Source: Saccharina japonica | Lineage: Eukaryota; Sar; Phaeophyceae; Laminariales; Laminariaceae | Length of the DNA: 64,000 bases | Assembly (NCBI GenBank): GCA_008828725.1 | Contig: MEHQ01000633.1 | Coordinates: 5,100 to 69,099, forward strand | Direction: 5' to 3' | Shown: in pieces, positions 45,281 through 54,568 of the stretch | Layout of the letters: each line of letters begins with the position of its first letter | Numbering within the stretch: the first letter of the stretch is position 1 | Program-made: the position numbers and the translations under genes | Notes under the pieces: generated by a model | The model's database searches: none | Told to the model about the DNA's origin: nothing | The model's input: only the letters and a program-made list of their open reading frames with translations

Positions 45281-45580
45281 TGTATAGATCAGTCGATTAC
45301 TCTGCAGTGCCGCACAGCTCAAGATAGTAGCTGTCATGAAGACGTTGGAGGGCGCGCTGGCGCGCTGGGTCAAGATTTTGCTGCGGATACGGGTAAAATG
45401 TCCCCGGGTAGAAAAAAACACATAATTCTGTGGAACACCCGCAGTTGATTTGTGATACTCTATGGGCTATGACAGTAAAAAACCTTTTTTTTACTGTCAT
45501 AGCCCATAGGTGATACTCGTCGTGTAGCAGAGACAGCAGGTGGCCCTTCAGCTGGTCGGTGGCCGCTTCGCCCCACCAGT
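45281..45580. promoter_or_regulatory. Divergent promoter region between glycosyltransferase and TFIIA gamma genes
   Basis: The two start codons lie head to head 300 bp apart, so both transcription starts and any shared control elements should lie here. No clear TATA box was recognised. The region contains a hairpin insertion at 45,460-45,509. Confidence 0.6.
45460..45509. mobile_element. 50-bp foldback insertion with 8-bp target duplication
   Basis: CTATGGGCTATGACAGTAAA and its perfect reverse complement are separated by a short A/CC/T centre. TGATACTC flanks it on both sides (45,453-45,460 and 45,511-45,518), as expected for a tiny inserted element. Confidence 0.85.
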
Positions 45581-45703
45581 ATGGACGCCATCTATCACAG
45601 GACTCACCTTGGTGACTCTCTACTACACGCTTTGCAGAAGCTCTGTGTGGCTGGAGAGCTGGAGGGTGCTGAGGCGCGGAGGATAATCACCGATTTCAAT
45701 GAG
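45581..45703 (+). CDS. GTF2A2: Transcription initiation factor IIA gamma (small) subunit, exon 1
   Basis: This 123-nt exon (41 codons) starts at the ATG at 45,581 and ends DFNE before donor GTACGT. YHRTHLGDSLLHALQKL aligns with the conserved TFIIA-gamma start (Y-R-x-T-x-L-G-x-S-L-x-x-x-L-x-x-L), and the following helix ends in the F-[D/N]-[K/E] that precedes MAE.L in the family. TFIIA gamma pairs with the TFIIA alpha/beta protein to stabilise TBP on promoter DNA in the nucleus. The family is about 105-120 residues, so this is roughly the N-terminal third, the four-helix-bundle part. It is transcribed divergently from the glycosyltransferase gene. Confidence 0.8.
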
Positions 45704-45956
45704 GTACGTACACTATTAATAAGATACCCGCGTTTTGGAGACAAAACATTTGGAATTAGTGTAGTACTGCTGTAGGGATTAGGGATGCGCTGAGCGAGGC
45801 AATTACTCGAAATACTGTTGCTGCTGTACCCGCGGGTACAAGGTACACCACAGAGAAGGTACTGCTTGCTGCTGCTGCTGTTGTAGCTGCTCCCTGGATA
45901 TGAGCGCTGGGTGGCATCATTACCGATGCTTCAAACTTGATCTTCGTGAAAGCTTG

Positions 45957-46060
45957 CACAGATGCTCCCAGTATGTATACTCGTAGTATACTTCATACTC
46001 CGAGTATACTCGGAGTATCGAGTACGTTTCGTACTCCCGAGTACTGAGAGTAGTACAGTA
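45957..46060. repeat. ACTCCGAGTA palindromic repeat element, end fragment
   Basis: CACAGATGCTCCCAGTATG leads into repeated TACTCCGAGTA-type palindromes. The same start and interior recur at 48,322-48,421, where the element ends with TACTGGGAGCATCTGTG at about 48,665-48,685 as an inverted terminus. Confidence 0.7.
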
Positions 46061-46084
46061 CTGGCGCCCTAAATATAGTCGGTC

Positions 46085-46425
46085 GCCCCGATGGTCTACC
46101 CGTAGAGGTAACCTCGAACGCTTCTGAACGTTGATGTCTGGAGTTCGAATCTCACGTGGGTCGGACTTTTGAGTTTATTTGCAAAAATAAATAAAAAACG
46201 GAATCAACTGCTTAGAGCGCCAATTAATAGTAGCGTGGGTAGGCACAATTCGATGCGAGTCGACGAGGGAAGGAAAGGCTGAAGTCTTCTCGCGATAAAA
46301 ATGCAAGGCAAGAACCGTAGTGGGGGAGGAGGGAGAGGAGCCTACTTTGTGACCCCGGATCTGAGTTACGACTAGGGAGGAGAGAGAAAGGAAGGGCGAA
46401 GATAATAAATGGGATGGACAAAAAA
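46085..46425 (+). mobile_element. Full-length tRNA-derived SINE
   Basis: A tRNA-like head starts GCCCCGATGGTCTACCCGTA, with a B-box-like GGAGTTCGAATCTC at 46,140-46,153. It is followed by a spacer and the shared body (46,250-46,420: TCTTCTCGCGATAAAAATGC, AAGAACCGTAGTGGGGGAGG, GACCCCGGATCTGAGTTAC). It has the same head-body order as 35,830-35,495. RNA polymerase III transcription is expected from such promoters. Confidence 0.75.
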
Positions 46426-46520
46426 TAAATAAATATATATATACTGCTCATACTGGGAGTATGAGCAATATTGAAGCCCCGCTACTGCAAGCACTGGGAG
46501 TACAGTACAAGGCATCTACT

Positions 46521-46693
46521 CCTACAGTAATAAGAAAACGAGCAATAAGAAATTCAGGCTGACATTTTAAGGAAAATAAGAAATTCGGGAGTCGGTTATA
46601 CTGAAGTTAGTGTAGAACGCACACCATTCTCAAATAAGAAATCCAGCCTGGAACAGGTTTCCTGTTTCTTATTTGTTTGGCGACCTGTACTGT
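46521..46693. repeat. MITE-F copy
   Basis: AATAAGAAA...AATAAGAAATCCAGCCTGG...CCTGTTTCTTATTTG, related to 38,324-38,490 but with a diverged left terminus. Confidence 0.7.
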
Positions 46694-46899
46694 TTGTATG
46701 GTCAGTACAGAACCCCGAGTACAAGCAATACCCACAGAGTATCGAACTCCAGAATACTTGGAGTATCAGGCAGTATCCGAGTATCCGCAGTACGACGAGA
46801 GCTAACTGCACACCGGGTACGTATGCAAATAGTACTCTGCACGCCTCCGCCCTGCTCCCTCTTGGTACCCTGATCAAAGCACTCATAACTGGCACAGGG

Positions 46900-46930
46900 T
46901 TCGGGTTAGGGTTAGGGTTAGGGTCGGGTG
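46900..46930 (+). repeat. Interstitial telomere-like repeat
   Basis: GGGTTCGGGTTAGGGTTAGG with one more TTAGGG unit, preceded by ACTGGCACA. Confidence 0.85.
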
Positions 46931-48224
46931 GGTCGGCTTTAGGCGCACGGGCCGCAAACCCTTGCAGCCTTGATGGGCTTGGCCCTCCAAAAAAAAGACC
47001 TTTCTTGGAGGATCATAGCCCATATAGCCCTGATCTAATCCACCAGAATCGAGGGTTTCCACCGACATGGCCACAGCAAAGAACATACACCAAAAGCAAC
47101 ATATACCAAAGGGTGCGCAGAGTACACAATTTGCATACCCCGTGTGCGAATAGGGGCCGCGCCCGCGGTACGACAGAACCTCGCAATACTGCGAGTATGT
47201 ACACAAAGTACGTGAAGTGCGTGTGTGTGTTTTTTCTTGAAAATGCTCTGATTATTAGGACTGCGAGTTGGCTGGAGTTCCCGCCTAGTTATTAGTTGGC
47301 TGGTGACGCTGCTGGAGGCGCTCCCGGAGGGCCCGCCGGAGGCGCCTCCGGAGGATCCCGCTGAAGGCGCCGCCGGAGGAAAAAAAAAACGCTATTTGGC
47401 TTAATTTTACACTCAAAAAGTATGATACATCGGCCAGGTTTATATCTGGTTTTTATCACGAAACAGGTAAATGTTCAAGTTCGTCTCAGTTTATCAGACT
47501 TTATAGGGATGCACCAGAAAGATGGACATGCCGTCCCCGTTTGGGGGTCTCTCACTGTTGTTACATTTTGTCGTATCGGCAAATGTTCGTGCGGCACGCA
47601 GTAGCACACCACCAGTAAAATAGCACAAAAAAATAGCATAGAAAACAGACTGGGACCTCTTTTACGACAGGACCATAGATCATAGATTAATAATCGCCGG
47701 CGATTCAGCGATTCAAGAACGGTTCATGGTTGAGCTAGCAAATACCATGTCATTCCCTCTGTGGTATTGGATTAGTTACCAACTATTAATAACACACAAA
47801 ACGAATCTGTGCTCTACGAGGTTTCATTTCGGAGCCGTATGGTCTTCGCGTAATAGACACGCAGCTCAGGGCGAGCATCGCTCAAACACCCGGGCCAGAG
47901 GTGCTCATCATCCACTGGACACTGAACATACTAACGAGAGAGACATACTTGTATTAGGTATTAGAGCACGTTGGAACAAAGTCCCGCCATGAGGTGCAGG
48001 AGACCTTTCTGTTTGCTCGCAGCGTGGTAGTACTACTTGGAGACGCCGGGAAATACGTACCCCGTATCAGACACGCCTTCCTACAAGCAAGGAAACCCAA
48101 ATGCTAAAAATAGTTGGATAGTTGGCACCGCCGCAACTAACTATACTACCTAGCCAACGAATAACTAGCTGGCGACTACCAGGTATTAGTCAGCCAACTC
48201 ACAGCCCTACTGATTATACTTCCA

Positions 48225-48690
48225 GACACTGGGAGCATCTGTGAACTGACTGTGAAATGTTGCAAACGCCAGTCACATACTCCCAGAACCTGGGAGTAAT
48301 GGCGGTCGAGTCCTTAAAATGATGCACAGATGCTCTCAGTATACTTCATGCTCCGAGTATAGTCGGGATATCGAGTGCATTTCGTACTCCGAGTACTGAG
48401 AGTATTAAGAGTACTGGCGGCCTTCATACTGCGGGTACTGGGTGCATGGGTAGAACTGAAGGCCCACATACTGCGAGTACAAGGAATACCCGCAGTATCG
48501 GACCCCCAAATACTTGGAGTATTGGCAGTATCCACAGAATCTCGAAATACTTTGAGTACTCGCAGTATTCGAAGTACTTACATAATGTATGTAAACCCGA
48601 AATACTGCGAGTACACGATTTATGTGAAGTTTTTTTTTATCGAAAAATACTTTACTTTACTCCCAGGTACTGGGAGCATCTGTGAAAGCT
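48225..48690. repeat. ACTCCGAGTA palindromic repeat element
   Basis: Dense short palindromes of the form TACTNNGAGTA lie between CACAGATGCTCTCAGTA (48,322) and TACTGGGAGCATCTGTG (48,666). A further CACTGGGAGCATCTGTG is at ~48,231. Confidence 0.7.
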
Positions 48691-49427
48691 TGGGCCTGGC
48701 TTGTCACTCCAACAAGTGTAGGGACGAGGAAGCGAACTGCCAAGACTATTATCGCGTTGTGTACATACGTAAGATTTTTATTAATAGTCTACGTGTACTG
48801 CTGTTGTGAGTACCAGCCGAAGCAGTGGTGTCGTCGATATGTACGTATATATGACACACCGCGTAAGTCTACCTACTGCTATGATACAAGCTTTTGGACG
48901 TTGTGGCGCATGTGCCAGCCATGATGCAACAGCGGCCGTACTTTCAAGGTCTTTTTTTTTTGTGTCAGCTATATATGTACAAGCGGTGTTTCTGTTTGTG
49001 GATGTGTGTGTGCGTACGTACGTGTGCGTGCCATCCTGAACACGATTCCACCCCATACCTCCTCTGAACTTCAAAATCACCCGCACAGCAGTACAGCAAC
49101 GGCAGCAGCAGCAGCAGCAGCAGCAGCTCAGGGGTACAACACCAGCGAACTTTACAGAAATGTCCGTGTTACGTACTATTACTAGTACGTACGACCCCTG
49201 ACTTGCGACACCCCCGGGGTTTCAAATCACCCAAATCGAAACCTTGTACTTCGCACCTGGTATTTCGAATATGGATGTATACCAGTATATACCAGCGTTT
49301 ACTTAGTTATTTAAGTTAGTAGAGTAGCTGCGGAATAAGACGTCGGGTATATGCCTTATTTACCTATTAGGAACTCGCGCTGGTGTAGAGCAGTTGTGTA
49401 TTTGCAGGAATTTCCTCGGGACCGATT

Positions 49428-49830
49428 TTTCGTCTCGGGACGGGATCCCGCGCGATCGATCCATCACGGGATTCCCCGGGACGGGATAGGAAGTGCCACT
49501 TTAAGCACATTGCGGTACAGAACGGGATTGAGCCATCACGGGATTGAACGGGACAGTTTGGACGGGATTGATATATCACGGGATTGCACGGGACGGGATT
49601 ATACGGGGCGCAAAAAGCGCGCGCTTTTACGGGGCGGGGTTTAATGGGAGGCAAAAAACACGGGAGTGCGCGGGACAGGATTGAGATACGACGGGATTTT
49701 ACGGGACGATATTTTACTGGACAAGATTCTACGGGACGCAAAAACACGGCATTCCACGGGACAGTATTTTGCGGACACGGTACTCCGCGGGACGGGATTG
49801 AGGTATCACGGGATTGCACGGGACGGGGTG
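49428..49830 (+). repeat. ACGGGATT / GGGACGGGATT imperfect tandem array
   Basis: Units such as ATCACGGGATTGCACGGGAC are repeated with variable spacers. Open frames here are repeat artefacts. Confidence 0.8.
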
Positions 49831-50339
49831 CAAAACCGAACTTATGCAATATTTTTTACGGTACACAACAAGCACAGCATGCCGTTGGTTTCATTTTGTA
49901 TGGACGGCGTGCCACACTGGCATCCACAACGAACGTCCATCCTTGCCATGTCTGGTGCTCGCGCCGGGCGTGGTGTGTGTTTCTTTGTTTCTTCTCAAAC
50001 GTGCGACCGATTTTATACCTATTACATTATTTCAAATAGTCAGGTGTAAGTTTGACGGATTGAATGAGTTTAAATTTGTATTTAAATTGTAAAAAATGAG
50101 AGGGAAAAACAGAAGACAATATGATCAAATCGTATACGAATATCTGCAGTCTCCAGTCTACCTCGTAGTATATGTATGTACTGCTGCATGTATGCTCGTA
50201 CTGCTACGTATTGCATCTCAAAAGTTGCATGATCCAGTTAAATCCATTGTCATTCGATTAAAAAACGAGAAAACCGGCGGTAATGGAATAGGCATATTTG
50301 CCCCAATAGTGAGATGCGGAATGGGAGAAGCTGTGTCTC

Positions 50340-50620
50340 AACGTCGGGATGGGACGGGAATATCTGAGCAGACATTGGGATGGGAATAGTCGGGACTGGG
50401 CAGACAGCGGGATGGAAATATTCGGGACCCGGCAGACAGTGGGATGGAAAATAGCCGGGAACGGGAACACGACGCCTTGCCGCGGGATGGTAGAGCTCGG
50501 GAACAGAAACTACCGACGGCACCGGTCGAGAAATCGTGGTCGGGAACGAAACATCACGTGGTTTCCCGTTCCCGTACTGTACAGTTCCCGTCCCGACCAC
50601 GTTTTCCCGTCCCGACTTTT
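50340..50620. repeat. GGGATGG-GGGAC / GTCCCG inverted repeat array
   Basis: Repeated GGGATGGAAATATTCGGGAC on the left and TTCCCGTTCCCG/CCCGTCCCGAC on the right form a foldback arrangement. It resembles, but does not match, the array inside 34,573-36,609. Confidence 0.65.
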
Positions 50621-50955
50621 ACCCCGGTACCCTTGAAAATTTCTGTTTTTCGGAAAATTTCGGTCGGACGGCGGGGGTCTCCGGCTTCTTTTTTCTATAT
50701 ACTGTACGTACTGTATACTGTATGTGAAAAAGTAAAGTAAACCGAGATTGTGAGATGGAAAAGGAAAAAGTCATGCTGTTTTTCCGACTTCGCCGAGCTC
50801 AAAAGGGGCTACCCCTACATTGTGGGCAATCGTTTAAGTTTGTAACTCGTTTCTTTCGTAAAGATAGTACGAGTACTCGTATCGTAAGTAGACTATTGAC
50901 AGGGTGGTAGGGTGGTTCAAGCTATTAATAGAAGCTATTCTATTATTGTAAGCTA

Positions 50956-51042
50956 TTAACCCATTCAGAACTGAAAACATTATCCCACACTATTTCCAAG
51001 TAATTTTCCCCCAAATAGGTTGGACCAGTTCTTAGGGGTTAC
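50956..51042. repeat. MITE-D copy
   Basis: TTAACCCATTCAGAACTG...CAGTTCTTAGGGGTTA with an internal AAATAGG/CCCACACTATTTCC. It is flanked by GAAGCTATTAATAGAAGCTAT-type direct repeats. Confidence 0.7.
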
Positions 51043-51227
51043 TAGAAGCTATTAATAGAAGCTATTATGAAGAACTCGCGCTGGTGGCTATGTGTAACTG
51101 TCGTCAACCTGTGTGCGCTGGTGTGTATTCTACACTCTGACCTGCCCCCTATGATACCATATTTTTGAACAGAGCCTTCAAGATCAGGGACGGGGAGGCT
51201 GGTTCCTAAGAACACACTTGAACTTGT

Positions 51228-51231
51228 TGTT

Positions 51232-51306
<75 letters not shown>
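51228..51306 (+). repeat. TTG trinucleotide microsatellite
   Basis: An uninterrupted run of about 26 GTT/TTG units, followed by degenerate GTT-GAT-GTT units to about 51,352. Confidence 0.95.
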
Positions 51307-51978
51307 GATGTTGAAGCTGTTGCTGTTGTTATGTTGATGTTGTTCTGTTGTTCATACGGAAGGAAATCTGAGTGGCATGCCTTGTTTGGCGGTATTGTCT
51401 ATACATCAAACCGTTTTTTCTACATAACCAACTACCTGGTACATCAGTACACCCACTACTGTCCGTCCTGAGTCTTCATCCTAGAGACACACAAATTCTG
51501 TGTTCACAGACTGTTCTAACAAAGATAAATAAAAACTAATTAGTCGCAGTTGGAGCGAGGTAAGCAAATGAAATTCCAACGTACCGGGTACGAGAACACA
51601 GCGAAACCAGCCAACCAAGAAAATAACAACTAAAAGACAACACAGAAAACAGTTTGAAAAAAAAAAAAGGCATGCTGAAACCAGACAGAATACTGCAATA
51701 AGCAAACCGGTAAAATAGATATAGTAATATATTTAGAAGGTTTTTAATAAAATAAACCCCCAAGATTTCGGGTCGGACGACGTGGATCTCCGCCTTCAGA
51801 CTTTCTATGGAATTTCCGGCTTCGTCCAGCTCAAAAGGGGCCCCTACATTTGATGTATATACCTGCTGTAGCAGGATGTAGGAATGTAGGACGTCGTGTG
51901 AACTACAATACACAGGGTGATAGTGGGTCTTTAAAATGGGGGTTTTGTCTTGGTAGTAGTATGTTGACCCTCAGATCG

Positions 51979-52012
51979 AACCCTAACCCTAACCCGAACC
52001 CGAACCCTATGC
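51979..52012 (-). repeat. Interstitial telomere-like repeat, opposite orientation
   Basis: AACCCTAACCCTAACCCGAA then CCCGAACCCTATGCCAGT. Its reverse complement shares ACTGGCAYAGGGTTCGGGTT with 46,890-46,915, so the two are copies of one element in inverted orientation. Confidence 0.85.
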
Positions 52013-52436
52013 CAGTGGTCAGTGCTTGCTTGGCCAATCAGAGTGCCTAATTAGCTACCTTAGGAAGATCCACTAACAGTGTTTGTCCACTACTGATAAT
52101 AGCACCTCGCTTATTTGCTATTACTAGCATGATACTTGGAAGCGCACTCCATTTCGAGACGGGGGACCTCACTGGATTTCAGCTTTTTTTAGCGGGTTTT
52201 CTGGGAAAGGCGAGCTCTTTGGCTGGAGCTCTATGACAGGGGCACTCTCTGTGTGATACACGATTAGCCCCACGTATCTATCATCGGATGATGAATTATA
52301 CCCGGTACCAGAGAGTGCACGAAGTATGATACATGGTACCACATAGGTACATGATTCTCGTACGATACCCTGTTCCGAGTTTTGGAGTTAAGAGCTTGTC
52401 CGCCCCCCCCCCCCGTTGCCTACCCCCTGTGTTCAG

Positions 52437-52496
52437 GTCATGGCGGAGGAGCTGCGATCTCCGAACCATTCAGGCATCAGGAAAGCACAGCTCACG
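52437..52496 (+). CDS. GTF2A2: Transcription initiation factor IIA gamma subunit, exon 2
   Basis: This 60-nt exon (20 codons, phase 0 to phase 0) lies between the pyrimidine-rich acceptor CCCCCTGTGTTCAG and donor GTGAGA. It encodes VMAEELRSPNHSGIRKAQLT. MAE.L directly after F-N-E of exon 1 matches the family pattern after the F-D-K residues, and the following basic stretch fits the link to the beta-barrel half. Exon 3, which should carry the Y-x-F-C-D-x-V-W-T-F signature, was not found downstream before 55,600. It is either further away, diverged, or lost in the assembly. Without it the gene would be incomplete. Confidence 0.65.
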
Positions 52497-53667
52497 GTGA
52501 GAAATGAGCAGGAGTGTCACTTGACTGTCGAAGTTTTTCAGGTGTTGCAACCGAGTTGTGACTTGTGCCCACGTACACGGTGCTCTTCTTGTTGCTGCAA
52601 ACTACACGAACGAAGGAGATGTCGTCCATTTATGTATGTATGTATCATACGTACGAGTACGTACTTATGTCCGCCAGGAGGTAAGGTATTGCTTTATGTG
52701 CTGAACTGTACCCCAACATGTATTATACTATTTATTATTTATAGTTCTTCTTATCTATTAATGTGAATAGTATGTATTAATAGTTCGTTCTATTATATGA
52801 ATAACCAATTGCGTAGAAGGTCATGGCGCATGATGAAGCGATTGTCATCGTAGAACACACCATCACACCATCAGGATTGCGTAGGGGCAGACCTTAAATG
52901 TGCCGTACGCTGCAGTCGAGAGGCCGTGCGCATTAACCAGGATACATTATTGGGAGTTTGAAGCACTACCATTGACCCTTCCGGTAGAAACTCTATTAAT
53001 ATTCGTCACTGAGATGCGGTGGGGTGCGGTGCAGTGCGGTGTGGTGTGGTGCGGTGCGGTGCGGTGCGGTGCGGTGCGTGCGTGCATGTAACTGTCAGCC
53101 ACGGAATAATTGTCAATAGCACGAAAACAAACTGTAGTTTCGCTTCGGTCGCCCTTTGTCTTTTTGTGCCAGGTACCGGTATTAGTAGTAAGTGTGGAGG
53201 GCTTAAGCTTTATTTTCACCCATCCGCCGGAGGATAAAAAATAAGAAGTATTAATAGTACGTCAGACCAGTGGCTTGTTTCTCTTTTCGCCGTGAAGGCC
53301 GTACGTACACAACAGCGGTAGTAGTAGTAGTTGATGGCTTTTCTATTGAAGCGTGCGGTGGTGGTGAGAAACGCTTAACACCTGGAACTGAGACTCGCTT
53401 CCTACTGTCGTTGGTAATGGAAAGCGACCACGACGACCTGGAACTCGCACTCGTCGGCTATTGGTGTATTTTCGATCCCAATGTAACTGCCGTAACCATG
53501 ATTGCGAACTTACCTTCGAAAGGTTCAATATGCCGACAGAAACGATATGCCCTGCGTCGAAACATTGCATTAGAGTGTTCCTACGGCGAGTAGTTGTGAG
53601 CTTCATAGTTCGTGTTTTTTTTGTCTCACTCCTCAAGGGTGCAGCGGTGTACCACTCTGGGCGTGAA

Positions 53668-53714
53668 TGTAGGGACCCTTTCGTGTTGATACTTATACGT
53701 CAACGGTCCTTACT
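53668..53714. repeat. MITE-C copy
   Basis: TGTAGGGACCCTTT...TCAACGGTCCTTACT, the most diverged of four copies. Confidence 0.7.
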
Positions 53715-54025
53715 TCCCGTCCAGATGGGCACACAATTTCGACCTTGACCAAGGGCTGCGAGCATAGTCGAACACTTGAAGTGCAACGCGGCCTTATGTA
53801 TACTATTAACAATGGAAAAACGTGGTACTGGTATCACGCAGGCTACGTGGAGGCTGCAGAAGCTGTAAGGCATGCCGTGCAGCACTACACGCCGCATCGT
53901 CACATAGCCTACAGTCATGTCAGCCGAGCCCGTTGACATTAGAACGAAAGTAACGTTAATAACCCCGTGCGAGCAAGACGCACACGCTTCTGCTGTAGCC
54001 CCTGTCCCCCGCCCCGGGCCGCCAC

Positions 54026-54568
54026 TACCGTAATCATGCGAAGGTTCGCACCCATCGGAAGGTTGGCACCCATCGGAGAGATAGCACCGGGGTGCGATAC
54101 AAAGCACAAGGTAGAAACATTTAATCGTGTTTTCGCACCTCCATCGGAGACGGTGCGATCTCTCCGACATAAGTAGAAATTTGAGGGCCACCGCAGCGGG
54201 TCTGTAGTAGGTAATACTCATTTCTTTCATACTCCGATGAAATATCACCAGTGCGCCACTCCTCTCAAACGTACTTTACCAACGCATGGTACGTAGGTCA
54301 AGTCGTTTTAGGTAGCTTTGAGTCATTTACGCAGCACCGTTGCCCCAGTACGGCCCGGTGTATTTCGATTCAGCAGCGCACCCATCGGAGAGATCACACC
54401 GGGGGTGCGCCGAAATTGAAGAATGGCATGATTTAATTGTGTTTCCGCACCCCCATCGGAGAGAACGCACCCATCGGAGAGATAGCACCGGGGTGCGATA
54501 AAAAACACAACGTAGAAACATTTAAAAACGCGATCGCACCCGGTGCGAACCTTCGCATGATTACGGTA
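54026..54568. mobile_element. 543-bp element with 27-bp perfect terminal inverted repeats
   Basis: The first 27 bp (TACCGTAATCATGCGAAGG and on to CGCACC) are perfectly mirrored at the right end (GGTGCG...ACGGTA). Subterminal CACCCATCGGAGAGATAGCA and GCACCGGGGTGCGAT units are repeated on both sides of a unique centre (54,185-54,360). No transposase frame was seen. No clear target duplication was recognised. Confidence 0.85.

Larger units (their letters stand above)
45704..52436 (+). other. Intron 1 of the TFIIA gamma gene (6.7 kb), packed with nested repeats
   Basis: It contains a partial MITE-D-like stretch (45,737-45,765), ACTCCGAGTA palindrome elements (45,957-46,060; 46,690-46,810; 48,225-48,690), a full SINE, a MITE-F, telomere-like repeats, an ACGGGATT array, a GGGAnnGGAC array, a MITE-D and a TTG microsatellite. 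No additional exon was recognised. Confidence 0.6.

Noticed and set aside
53019..53237. Cys/Gly repeat frame at the GGTGC array
   Set aside because: Microsatellite translation.
53343..53636. Third exon of TFIIA gamma
   Set aside because: No reading on either strand shows the Y-x-F-C-D-x-V-W-T-F signature.
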